Shown here: positions 26,036-35,180 of the stretch, piece by piece | Numbering within the stretch: the stretch's first letter is position 1 | Layout: the number at the start of each line of letters is the position of its first letter | Made by a program: the position numbers and the translations under genes | The notes under the pieces: generated by a model | Seen by the model: only the letters and a program-made list of their open reading frames with translations | Told to the model about the DNA's origin: nothing | The model's database searches: none | Assembly: GCA_019114005.1 (NCBI GenBank) | Contig: DXGH01000038.1 | Span: 28,464 to 92,463, forward strand | DNA from: Candidatus Acetatifactor stercoripullorum | Lineage (GTDB): Bacteria > Bacillota > Clostridia > Lachnospirales > Lachnospiraceae | Length of the DNA stretch: 64,000 bases | Reading direction: 5' to 3'

Positions 26036-28210
26036 TCAAGACTGTGCTTTGCCATACTGCTTCCGATACTGGGAAGCGTTGATGCCGTACATCTGCTTAA
26101 ATTTTTTCCGAAATCCGGGAACATCAAAATATCCAACGTTTTCCGCAATCTCCTGAATGGACAGATCCGTTTCCAAAAGCTCCTTCTTTGCCTCCTCCAT
26201 CCGCAGATTGCTCAGATAATCAATATACCTCATTCCTATTTTCTTTTTGAAAATGCGGCTGACATAGGTTCGCGACAGGCCAAACTCATCCGCCACCTCC
26301 TCCAGGGAAAAATCGTTCCTTCTGTAGTTATTCCTGATATATTGCAGAATATAGTCAAAATTTGTTCCCTCCTCGCGGCTGCAATAATATCTCACAATAT
26401 TTCTCATGTCATCCAGAAAAGAGGCGGTATCCCCCAGGTTAATCCGCTTCACATCCTCATAAATGGCCTGATGGACTTCGCTTTCACTGTTTTGCAGCAG
26501 CTGTATCATATAACGGATCAGACAGAAGCGTCTGTAATAAACCGTGTTGTCTCCCGGCTTTGTTTCACCTTTGGCTGTCTTTTCCAGAACACGCTCCGCC
26601 CAGTCGGCATCCTTTTGCTCCATGGCCTCTCCGAATTCCTTCAGCTGCACATCGGCCAATGCCTTCCATTCATTATTTTCCCCACCGCTTTGACGGCAGA
26701 TAAAAATGCTTCCCGAAAGCGTGCCTGCACTCATAGCCTGCAGCTGCTCTAACGCCTCCATCCAGGCATAGGCAATCATATGACGCTTGTCATAGATGGA
26801 GCTGATCACAATCGTCAGGGCGCCGGCCTTAGAGGACGCCTCTTCAAAAAGCTTCTGCAGCCTGACAGCCCGTCCATTTCTTATCTCACCAGACTTATCT
26901 TCGTTAGGGCACTGCAGCAAAAGCTCAAATACAGTCTGCTCCCCAAGAAATCCGCTGCAGTGGATATCCTCCGTATATTCCTGCTCCAGAAGCCTTTCCA
27001 AAAGTCCTTCCTGCTGTTTGGGCGCATAAATAATGCACACCGCATAATACTCCTCGTAAAAATCCAGCTCACACAGCTCCAGCATCTGCTCCGCCTGTTC
27101 CATATTATTATAGGTACCGTGGAGAATCATCATAGACACCTGCTGCCTTAAGGCTCTCTGATACTGTGTGATCACTGTCTTGGAATTACGGTTTTCGGTT
27201 ACAATGCCGCTGACTGCCTTCCTGATCAGATCCCACTCATCCTTAGCCTCCCTGCCTGCAGGTTCCTCCAGCACATCTCCCACCATCTCCGCTACTATTC
27301 TGGTCTTTTGCCAGTAGCTGTAGCTGATCTTAAAGGAGATCGCTCCCGCCAGAATCAAAAACAGGGTCATAACCACATAGGCGGTAAACTGATAGTCCAT
27401 TATATTAGCGTACACCATATCATACTGCCAGGAAAAATGAAGATTGATTCTGGGATACTTCTGAGAAACCTCCTTGATAATCCAGCTTCCTGTTGATACA
27501 TCAGGAAAGGCTTCTTGTGCAATCTCCCGATATCCCTCTTCTCCGGTTCCGCTCAGATATACTGACTGCCCGTTTTCTAAATCCATCCTTACATAAAGAT
27601 TTTCCACTAAAAGCAAAGGAGTCATAAGCTCTGCAAATTCTGCCATGGACACACAGAAATTAACAGAAGCCTGCCTTCCGTTTACCACAGTGTCTATGGG
27701 CATATGGAACAAAAGCATGCTGCCGCCATTCTCCCGCACAGCCACAGCCATATCCTGGTCCTCAGAGTCAAGCAGCTCTCTTATAATCTGGGCCGTCTCT
27801 TCATTGCAGGACAGCGTTTCCTGGATATAAGTGCTCACACTGCTGGAGCCCTCTATGGAATAAATTCTGTCATTGCCGTAGTAGACAAAGCAGTCGGCAA
27901 TCATTTCCTCATAGGCGCAGACCTCGCTTATGTATTGAATGGCCTCCTGTATATGACTCTCCCCTTTAAGCATAGCGCCTCTGGCCACATAAGAGGACTG
28001 CCCTATCTGTACGCTTCGGGAAATCATGTTTCTGTATTTGTCCTCCACAGTCTCCATAACCTGGTTCACTGTCAGCTCCAGGCGTCTGTCATCCATTTTT
28101 TTAAATTCGGAGGACAGCCCGTAGAAGAAAAGCAGGAGAATGCAAAACAGGGGAATCAAAAGCCCTATGTAGGAAAAAAACATCTTTTTAAGCATTCCTC
28201 TTTTTCTCAT
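26036..28210 (-). CDS. Membrane-anchored AraC-family regulator of the glycan locus
   Basis: A 724-residue regulator built like the one at 2390-4681: an N-terminal membrane helix (residues ~12-32), an extracytoplasmic sensor of ~230 residues, a second helix (~275-297, TAYVVMTLFLILAGAISF), a cytoplasmic linker and a C-terminal double helix-turn-helix (FSLEEVADEFGLSRTYVSRI; IQEIAENVGYFDVPGF). GGAGG precedes the ATG. It lies between the binding protein and the permeases, so it most likely activates this locus when the lipoprotein's ligand or the free glycan is sensed. Confidence 0.9.
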   Translation of the reverse strand: MRKRGMLKKMFFSYIGLLIPLFCILLLFFYGLSSEFKKMDDRRLELTVNQVMETVEDKYRNMISRSVQIGQSSYVARGAMLKGESHIQEAIQYISEVCAYEEMIADCFVYYGNDRIYSIEGSSSVSTYIQETLSCNEETAQIIRELLDSEDQDMAVAVRENGGSMLLFHMPIDTVVNGRQASVNFCVSMAEFAELMTPLLLVENLYVRMDLENGQSVYLSGTGEEGYREIAQEAFPDVSTGSWIIKEVSQKYPRINLHFSWQYDMVYANIMDYQFTAYVVMTLFLILAGAISFKISYSYWQKTRIVAEMVGDVLEEPAGREAKDEWDLIRKAVSGIVTENRNSKTVITQYQRALRQQVSMMILHGTYNNMEQAEQMLELCELDFYEEYYAVCIIYAPKQQEGLLERLLEQEYTEDIHCSGFLGEQTVFELLLQCPNEDKSGEIRNGRAVRLQKLFEEASSKAGALTIVISSIYDKRHMIAYAWMEALEQLQAMSAGTLSGSIFICRQSGGENNEWKALADVQLKEFGEAMEQKDADWAERVLEKTAKGETKPGDNTVYYRRFCLIRYMIQLLQNSESEVHQAIYEDVKRINLGDTASFLDDMRNIVRYYCSREEGTNFDYILQYIRNNYRRNDFSLEEVADEFGLSRTYVSRIFKKKIGMRYIDYLSNLRMEEAKKELLETDLSIQEIAENVGYFDVPGFRKKFKQMYGINASQYRKQYGKAQS

Positions 28211-28289
28211 TCTGCATCCTCCATGTTCTTCTCACCGCCTGCTGAAACTGCCGTACATGAAAGCAGGAAGCGCGCCAATATACTTTCTG

Positions 28290-30002
28290 TTATTGATCGC
28301 CGTACATTCTGTCATAAGCTGCCTGCTCAATGGAAAGAAGCTCATCCAGGCCCATGGACTTCACGGTGGCCACATGCTCATCCCACTGTGTCTCAATATC
28401 AGCCTCTCCGGTGATAAACTGCGTTCTCATAGTACCCAGATAAGAGTCGATATCCGTAAATATAGTAGCTCTTCTCTCCGCTTCTTCGGGAGTATAAACC
28501 AATACAGGGAAGGTCTCTATTACCTGATCCACTCTTCTGTGCCCTTCCTCTACCAGCACCAGCCAGCCATAATCAGGAAGCAGCACCTGCAGGTCATCCT
28601 CTGTGGCAAGCTTCATCAGCTCATACTGATATCCGGGGCCGCAGCCGAATACGTTAAAGGCCTCGTTTGCAGTAGCCTTCTGGTAGCGGTATTCCTCTGA
28701 GGAAGAATATCCCTCCGGACATACTCTTTCTCTGATCTGGTAATCAAAGGAAATATCAGGCACCGTCACATAATTCCAGTCAATTCCCTCGTAGCCTTCG
28801 ATGGCTGCAGTCGCGCCCTCATCGGTATAGAAATAATCCACCAGACGCACCAGCGCTTCGGGATATTCAGTCTCTGCATTGATCAGGATTCTGACGCTGC
28901 TGGTGTTGATATAATTACTCACCACACTGGTGGCAACCGAATTGTATTCCGAAGTCAGGCCGCCGAACCAAGCGCAGGTGCTGTCAAAGGAGATATCCTC
29001 GTTCGCCACAACGTAGGGAACACCGAAAGCAAAGCAGCCCAGTCTGTCCTCAGAAACCTTGGTTCTCACCTCGTCAAAGGTGTTTGTGAATGCCTCTGCG
29101 TCCAAAAGCCCCTCCTCGTAGAGCTGATTCATAAAGGTCAAAAATGCTTTATAATTGTCTGTGATATCTGCAAGATACACATTTCCATTCTCATCCAGCT
29201 GACGGATGGTTCTTCCGTCTGTAGAGAAGATTCCGAATGCGGACTGCAGGGCCACCACACAGTTTCCTGTGGGGATCTCGTCATTGGGGTCGCCGTTTCC
29301 GTTGGCATCCTCATCTCTGAAGGCTACCAGCACATTATAGAAATCTTCAATTGTCTCAGGATAATCCAGACCCAGATTGTCAAGCCAGGTCTGCTTGATC
29401 CACTGCCTGTTTGCCAGCTCTATATCCGCACCCTCGCCTGCATTAATTCTGGACAGGCCGTAAATATTGCCGTCGGGAGCCGTAATCGCCGCCTCATAGT
29501 CAGGATATTCCTCCAAAACTGCAGACAGATTGGGTGCATATTCCAGATATTCATTGATGGGCAGGAAATATCCCTCTGCTCCATAGCTGTTTGCATCCGT
29601 CTGAGAGATGCTTGCGTGAATGATCAGATCAGGAAGTTCATCGGAAGCCATCATAAGAGAAAGCTGGGTGGGCCACTCCTCCTGCTCGTAAACCGTACAT
29701 TCCAGCTTAATACCCAGCCGGTTTTCAATTTCCTGAATCAATGTTGTTTCGTTCCAATTCTTGCCGCCGTCGTAGGTACCCGCTACGGCCACCGTTATGG
29801 TTTCATCACAGATGGGATATCCTTCTGCATTAAAGTAGCTTTCCTCCCCGCTTTCCGTGGCGGCAGCCTGGGAAGTGCTCTCCGCACTCACTGTGTCCTG
29901 GCTTTGCTGTGCATCAGAAGAACCGCAGCCGCTTAACGCCGATGCTGCCATTCCTCCCGCCAGAATCAGGGAAATGAATTTTTTCGCACAATTCTTTTTC
30001 AT
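28290..30002 (-). CDS. Extracellular solute-binding lipoprotein, glycan locus (LplA-like)
   Basis: A 570-residue lipoprotein. The ATG at 30002 is chosen because AAGGAGG lies 6 bp upstream; the frame extends nine codons further without a site. The signal peptide ends in a lipobox ALSGC, followed by a Ser/Gln linker and a type 1 oligosaccharide-binding domain (AVAGTYDGGKNWNET..). It supplies the permeases at 24163-26008. The 228-bp gap upstream, to the GH42-like gene, is AT-rich and probably holds the operon promoter. Confidence 0.92.
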   Translation of the reverse strand: MKKNCAKKFISLILAGGMAASALSGCGSSDAQQSQDTVSAESTSQAAATESGEESYFNAEGYPICDETITVAVAGTYDGGKNWNETTLIQEIENRLGIKLECTVYEQEEWPTQLSLMMASDELPDLIIHASISQTDANSYGAEGYFLPINEYLEYAPNLSAVLEEYPDYEAAITAPDGNIYGLSRINAGEGADIELANRQWIKQTWLDNLGLDYPETIEDFYNVLVAFRDEDANGNGDPNDEIPTGNCVVALQSAFGIFSTDGRTIRQLDENGNVYLADITDNYKAFLTFMNQLYEEGLLDAEAFTNTFDEVRTKVSEDRLGCFAFGVPYVVANEDISFDSTCAWFGGLTSEYNSVATSVVSNYINTSSVRILINAETEYPEALVRLVDYFYTDEGATAAIEGYEGIDWNYVTVPDISFDYQIRERVCPEGYSSSEEYRYQKATANEAFNVFGCGPGYQYELMKLATEDDLQVLLPDYGWLVLVEEGHRRVDQVIETFPVLVYTPEEAERRATIFTDIDSYLGTMRTQFITGEADIETQWDEHVATVKSMGLDELLSIEQAAYDRMYGDQ

Positions 30003-30230
30003 CTGGTTCCTCCTTTGTGTCATTCTCAAACAGTGTCAAAAATATTTCATCCGGATGTTTTTTGTACGTTTTCACCATATCTCTTCTTTTTGAAAAAGTA
30101 AATATGGAGAATCATTCCCCGTTTTTCTCCCCTTTTTTCTCTTTAATAGGGCATAATTTTAAAAAAATATGTATTTTTTCATCTTCTTTTGCCACAAAAA
30201 ATGTGAATTTTTTACCTGTCAAAAACAGCG

Positions 30231-32345
30231 TCAGTTCATTTTTTTACATATCCATACCGCCGAACGGGGCAGCAGAATATCCCCTCCCACCGGATACTGA
30301 AAGTCTTTTTTCCCTTCTGTATGCGGAAGCTTTAAGGGCGCTGAGCTGTGATTGATTATAAAACAGCCGTTTTCAAATTCTCCTGTCTCTATGTTTCTTC
30401 CCTTCACAATTCTCTCCGGCCGGCAATGTGCTGACAAAATAGCTTCAAACAGCTTTGTGCCAGACAAAATCAGCGGATACATCTCCGCATTTTTCTGATC
30501 ATAGGGAACATGGGGAATGTTCTGGCAGGCGTAGGAGGCGCCCATCTGTACTCCAAAAGAATATACAGTGCCTTGCCCCATCTTGTTTTTCACCACACAG
30601 GGGCGACGGCTGTTTACATACCGGGCCAGGACTTCTCCTTTACTATAGCTTTGAAAACAGTTTCCCTGGGCTATGATGGTTACATCGTACTGGTAGGGCT
30701 GTCTGGGGCAGTCCTCGCCCTTGATTCCAAAGACATTTTCACAGAGGGCATCCTCCGGTCCGTGCAGCAGAGCCCCTCCTTTTTGGGTCCATTCCCGGAT
30801 TTTCTCCTCCAGCTCTTTATCAGCGCAGAGACAATAGCAGTCATCCGATGGAAGCACCAATATTTTATAAGAAGCAAGTCCACCCTTTTTTACCACTCCC
30901 TTGTCAATGACATCCACCTGATACCCCAGATCGCAAAGGAGCCTATACCATCCCAAAAGATCCAGCCGTCTGATTTTATTTCCTTCTACCTCAAAGGGCT
31001 CTATCCCGGCCATGGCAGAGGGAAAAAGCAGCGCGGCCTCCTTCTTTCTGTCTCCTTTTCTTAAGGGGATCACCCTTGCCAGCCATTCGTTCCCGGTTTT
31101 TAATGATTTAAGAAAGCTTTCATCCATACGGTTCAGCACACCTCCATCATCCAGCCCGTTTATGCCGTAGGAGGAATAACCCTCCACACCCGCCGCAGCC
31201 ATTACGCCAATCAACTCACAGGGCGTTAAAAATTCATACACATCCTGATAGAGAAATCTTCCCCAGTAAATCCCCCCTAAATTTGTTTTTCCTTCGTTCA
31301 TCACCCGCATCATGCTGTGCTGACAAGATACTGCGTAGGGATCAGGCTTCCCGTCCGGCGTGACGGGCACCGTAAGAAAGTGACAGCAATCCACGTAATC
31401 CGCCAATGCGTAAATATCAATCCCTCTTACCGCCGTATCCCACAGATCACTGAAATCCGCATCCTGATCCACCAGCCGATTTCCGTCCACATTAAAAAAA
31501 TAACCCCATTGCGTCATACCTGGAAACAGGAAAATTCTGTCATCTATTTTTTTCAGCTTTTCCTGCATAGCCTTAAAATAGTTTTTCAGCTCCTCCATTT
31601 TCCAAAAAGCGTTATCCCTCCACATATAGAATCTGGGGGAAGCCTTTTTGATGTCCTCCGGCCCAAAGGGATGGGTTTTATCATAAGAAAAGGTAAACCA
31701 ATAGTCCTTTGGCTCAAGCTCCTCAAAGGAATAAAAGCCGGTTTGATATGCCTCATTAAACCGCTGTATATCTCCTTTATAAATTCTCTTCAGGTACGCT
31801 ACATACCGATTCCTGCCATCCTGGTCAAAGCTCATGGCAGCCACTGGATCCCACATAGAGCAAAGGGGCAGTACCTCTTTTCCCTTATTCAGACAACAGG
31901 TATAATTTTGCCCATACTGTTTCATAAGGCGCTGCACATGATTGACCATGGAAAGCTGCGCGTACTCAGACCAATATTTGTACCAGTGCCCGGGACGGCC
32001 TTCCCTGTTTATAATTTCCTCCCCGAAAATTGGCGGGCTGAACCGGATACGGGGATAAAGATTGTCCCCGTTTAAATAAAGAGCCAGAAAATTATGTCCA
32101 AGACCATGCTTTTTTGCAGATTTCTGCATATATTCCTGCATTTCCACATAGGGACTGAGCGCTCCCGTCTCATATCTGTCCCTGAAATCCTCCCAGGCTT
32201 TGGCATCCAGCATCACGTCCGTAAAGCCCAGCTGCGCAATCTGCCCCATCATTTGATCCACAAAATCTTTATCGTCATATGCGGGACAGTAAAAGTTTCC
32301 AAACCAGATGTTGATAAAGGGTTTTTTTGATCTGCTGCTTATCAT
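30231..32345 (-). CDS. GH42-like clan GH-A glycoside hydrolase with trimerisation-type domain
   Basis: A 704-residue cytoplasmic protein, set to start at 32345 (MISSRSKK) because CAGGAGG lies 7 bp upstream. The N-terminal TIM barrel begins INIWFGNFYCPAYDDKDFVD; a middle segment YKGDIQRFNEAYQTGFYSFE matches the Y-G-x-L-x-x-L-N-x-A-W-G-T-x-F-W-S pattern of GH42 beta-galactosidases. A C-terminal domain (LYQVDVIDKG, SYKILVLPSDDCYCL) resembles the GH42 trimerisation domain. The usual GH42 acid/base N-E pair is not obvious before that segment (SMWDPVAAMSFDQDG is seen instead). It may belong to a GH42-related family such as GH164, but that is unproven. Confidence 0.7.
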   Translation of the reverse strand: MISSRSKKPFINIWFGNFYCPAYDDKDFVDQMMGQIAQLGFTDVMLDAKAWEDFRDRYETGALSPYVEMQEYMQKSAKKHGLGHNFLALYLNGDNLYPRIRFSPPIFGEEIINREGRPGHWYKYWSEYAQLSMVNHVQRLMKQYGQNYTCCLNKGKEVLPLCSMWDPVAAMSFDQDGRNRYVAYLKRIYKGDIQRFNEAYQTGFYSFEELEPKDYWFTFSYDKTHPFGPEDIKKASPRFYMWRDNAFWKMEELKNYFKAMQEKLKKIDDRIFLFPGMTQWGYFFNVDGNRLVDQDADFSDLWDTAVRGIDIYALADYVDCCHFLTVPVTPDGKPDPYAVSCQHSMMRVMNEGKTNLGGIYWGRFLYQDVYEFLTPCELIGVMAAAGVEGYSSYGINGLDDGGVLNRMDESFLKSLKTGNEWLARVIPLRKGDRKKEAALLFPSAMAGIEPFEVEGNKIRRLDLLGWYRLLCDLGYQVDVIDKGVVKKGGLASYKILVLPSDDCYCLCADKELEEKIREWTQKGGALLHGPEDALCENVFGIKGEDCPRQPYQYDVTIIAQGNCFQSYSKGEVLARYVNSRRPCVVKNKMGQGTVYSFGVQMGASYACQNIPHVPYDQKNAEMYPLILSGTKLFEAILSAHCRPERIVKGRNIETGEFENGCFIINHSSAPLKLPHTEGKKDFQYPVGGDILLPRSAVWICKKMN

Positions 32346-32563
32346 TCCGCATCCTCCTGTCTGCTTTTTACACTTTTTTTCATCATACCAATTTTGTGTG
32401 AAAAACATATGAAGAAACTTTTCCAAGCCTATGTAAAAAATTGTCCTGTCCCAGCAATCTCTTCCTTAAAAAAGAAAGGATGGGGAATCTGAAAAGGTTT
32501 CCCTTCCCTTTTCCCCATAAATATTGTATACTTAGAACGCAGAAACAGAAAGGACACTTTAAC

Positions 32564-33265
32564 ATGAACAAAATCGGAATTATCGGAGCAATGGAGTTAG
32601 AGGTTGAGGAATTAAAATCCAAGATGACCCTTTCAAATATCCGCAAAAAAGCAGGAATGGAGTTTTTTGAAGGCGCCCTTAATGGAGCTGAGGTTGTCAT
32701 TGTCCGCAGCGGTATCGGCAAGGTCAACGCCGCCGTGTGCGTACAGATTCTCGCAGACGATTTCCAGGTGACACACATTATCAATACAGGAGTGGCAGGC
32801 TCTCTGAATGCAAAGTTAGACATTGGCGATATCCTGATTTCCCGGGATGCTCTCTACCATGACGTGGACGCTGTGATTTTCGGCTACCGGCTGGGAGAAA
32901 TCCCTCAGCTTGGCACCAGAGAATTTCCAGCAAACGAGCGTCTGGCCGCACTGGCCAAGACCTCCTGCGAAAGAGTCAATCCCGGTGTGCACGCAGTGAT
33001 CGGCCGGGTAGTCAGCGGGGATCAGTTTATCTCCAAAAAGGAGGTAAAGGAGCGTCTCATTTCAGAATTTCAGGGGGACTGCACAGAGATGGAGGGAGCC
33101 GCCATCGCCCACTGCGCCTTTTTAAACCACATCCCCTTTGTGATTATCCGCGCCATCTCAGATAAAGCAGATGACAGCGCCCAGGTGGAATACCCTGTTT
33201 TTGAGAAGGCTGCCGCCAGACATTCCGCCAGACTTGTAGAGGATATGCTGGGAGAGTTGAAATAA
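32564..33265 (+). CDS. mtnN: 5'-methylthioadenosine/S-adenosylhomocysteine nucleosidase
   Basis: A 233-residue enzyme of normal length that removes adenine from MTA and SAH, producing S-ribosylhomocysteine for LuxS. MNKIGIIGAMELEVEELK and INTGVAGSLN are hallmarks; the catalytic Asp is in RAISDKADDSA and EMEGAAIAH binds the ribose. The start at 32564 has GAAAGGA upstream; the longer open frame is not translated. It is divergent from the GH42-like gene and closed by a terminator at 33277. Confidence 0.95.
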   Translation: MNKIGIIGAMELEVEELKSKMTLSNIRKKAGMEFFEGALNGAEVVIVRSGIGKVNAAVCVQILADDFQVTHIINTGVAGSLNAKLDIGDILISRDALYHDVDAVIFGYRLGEIPQLGTREFPANERLAALAKTSCERVNPGVHAVIGRVVSGDQFISKKEVKERLISEFQGDCTEMEGAAIAHCAFLNHIPFVIIRAISDKADDSAQVEYPVFEKAAARHSARLVEDMLGELK

Positions 33266-33276
33266 GTACATTTAAA

Positions 33277-33309
33277 AAAACGGCATAGCCCTTCGGGTCA
33301 TTCCGTTTT
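33277..33309 (+). terminator. Terminator after the Pfs nucleosidase gene
   Basis: Stem AAAACGG/CCGTTTT with an inner CCC-TTCG-GGG hairpin, giving an A-run before and T-rich sequence after. It may also serve the convergent GtrA gene. Confidence 0.75.
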
Positions 33310-33354
33310 CTGATTTTTCAGTTTTTCAGGGGGGGAGTTATCCCCCTAAATCCC

Positions 33355-33786
33355 CTATTTCTTTTCCTTTTTAAATACAAACACCTTGCTGAACACATAG
33401 TTGGCGATCATAACCAAGACCGAGGATATAAAAATTTTGGCAATCCAGTAATTCATTTGAATCAGGTTTACCGTCACATACATGATCACAATGTCCAGTA
33501 TCCAGGTGGATACTCTGGCTCCCGCAAACTGGGAAAATTCCTTTAAAATATGAGGGTTGGTGCTCTTAAATACATATTTTCTGTTGGTCACATAGCCAAA
33601 CAGCACACCAGCCACCCAGCCCAGGGTATTGATCAGCGCGTTCTGCCAGCCGATATCCGGATTGAGCAGTGTAGCCTCAAAAATCCAGCAGGCTCCCCAA
33701 GACACCAGCGTAGTCAGCACACCCACAATCAAATAAGCAATAATCTCCTCATATTTCACACAAAGAGCTTTTATTTTTTCTATCAT
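33355..33786 (-). CDS. GtrA-family membrane protein
   Basis: A 143-residue protein with four predicted transmembrane helices (IIAYLIVGVLTTLVSWGACW at the start, ISSVLVMIANYVFSKVFVF at the end). GtrA proteins are thought to help flip or transfer lipid-linked sugars for surface glycan synthesis. The conserved N-R-K-[FY]-V-F motif appears as NRKYVFKS. GAGGAAG precedes the ATG. No glycosyltransferase partner is adjacent. Confidence 0.88.
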   Translation of the reverse strand: MIEKIKALCVKYEEIIAYLIVGVLTTLVSWGACWIFEATLLNPDIGWQNALINTLGWVAGVLFGYVTNRKYVFKSTNPHILKEFSQFAGARVSTWILDIVIMYVTVNLIQMNYWIAKIFISSVLVMIANYVFSKVFVFKKEKK

Positions 33787-33921
33787 TTTGCTTCCTCATT
33801 CTAAAATATTATGTGCAGAACGGTAACAGTATAAACTTACTATGTTTCAGACTGCTTGTCAAGAAATCCACCGTCCGATTTTAAAATTCAGATGCAAAGA
33901 TAAAAACAATCCCTGTGCCCG

Positions 33922-35052
33922 TCAGCTATTGTAAACGCTGTTAAAAGGATCCTGCGCCTGCTGCTGTCTCACAGGATTATACTTTAAATTCAAGAAATCC
34001 TGAAAGTTCTTATTGAACATGTTTAACAGCTCAGCGCTGTATCCCAGCACCATGTGAGGCTGCTCTGCTCCATAATAGCCCATGGCTTCCTGAGTCTGCG
34101 CCTCAGTGAGCGGAATATGGTGTATCTTTTTCCCTATCATATATACCCGCATTTCACTGACGGAGCCTCTGCCCGTCCTTCTGTAATAATAAGCCCATAC
34201 TGCATCTTTGTTTGCGAAAATATGTACCTTCATTCCTGTAATATAGACAGTCCAGTTCCTGCCGATCCAAACCTTTTGCTTTCCAATCTGGTGCGCCGAT
34301 GCGAAATCTGTTTCCACCTGGCTCATGGAAATGCCGGGATTCTCCTGAACATACCGGGCGATGGTTTTTGCGCATCCATTGCTGCATACTTTTACAATCT
34401 GTACTATTATATACACCAGGGCTACAAAAGCCACGATGGTAAGTATCACAAAGGTGCTGAGTTTTACGCCGCCTACGCTGTCCGTATTCAGCGTATAGCC
34501 CACAAAAATGTCATCTCCATCTTCCACTATGCCAAGATCATATTCCAGGGTCTCGATATAATAGTCTAAAAGATCTCCCTCAAGCTTCTCCCAGGTTCCC
34601 GTAATCTCCATGGGCTCAGGAGCCTCCACCGCGCCGGAGTAATCCTCCCAATACGCCCATGTGTCGTCAATCATGGCATAAGCCTCCTCCTGATCCCGCT
34701 GGGGCAGATAAAAGCTGAAATAATACCAAGTGGAGGTCATAGTCTCATAATTATCGTCAGCGTAAAAGGCTATGTAACTGTTTCCATCGGTAGAAGTGGT
34801 GGTTCTCCCGGATTCATACTCCGTTGTGGTTCTATGCTCCACATAGTCGGTGAGCAGGTTCTGCACCTGGATGGTTGCCCATCTGCCCTCGTACTGTGCC
34901 GGATCCTGCGTCATATCAATCTCCACCGGTCCCAGAATCAAATCAAAAATGGCAAATTTCGTGATAATCAGACAGGCGATCATCACCACTGCTCCGATCA
35001 CAATGCGGATGATTCCGCTTTTTCTCGTAAAGCTCCTCAGTGTGTCTATCAT
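33922..35052 (-). CDS. Membrane protein of unknown function with extracytoplasmic domain
   Basis: A 376-residue protein. One transmembrane helix is near the N-terminus (~14-42), an extracytoplasmic domain of ~160 residues rich in acidic and aromatic residues follows, then a second helix (~203-225, LSTFVILTIVAFVALVYIIV) and a cytoplasmic C-terminal domain (~150 residues, including FNKNFQDFLNLKYNP). This two-helix layout recurs in uncharacterised Lachnospiraceae proteins (possibly the DUF6709 group). GAGGAGGG precedes the ATG. It appears to be a single-gene unit. Confidence 0.75.
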   Translation of the reverse strand: MIDTLRSFTRKSGIIRIVIGAVVMIACLIITKFAIFDLILGPVEIDMTQDPAQYEGRWATIQVQNLLTDYVEHRTTTEYESGRTTTSTDGNSYIAFYADDNYETMTSTWYYFSFYLPQRDQEEAYAMIDDTWAYWEDYSGAVEAPEPMEITGTWEKLEGDLLDYYIETLEYDLGIVEDGDDIFVGYTLNTDSVGGVKLSTFVILTIVAFVALVYIIVQIVKVCSNGCAKTIARYVQENPGISMSQVETDFASAHQIGKQKVWIGRNWTVYITGMKVHIFANKDAVWAYYYRRTGRGSVSEMRVYMIGKKIHHIPLTEAQTQEAMGYYGAEQPHMVLGYSAELLNMFNKNFQDFLNLKYNPVRQQQAQDPFNSVYNS

Positions 35053-35180
35053 CTTACACCCTCCTCATAGGTTCCCATTGTTTTCATGCAGACTATCCCC
35101 GCCAGCCTGTATTTGTTATTACTTTAACATAAAAAAAACGAAAAAGCAAACAGGGAAATCCTTCCCATAAAGCGCGAAAA

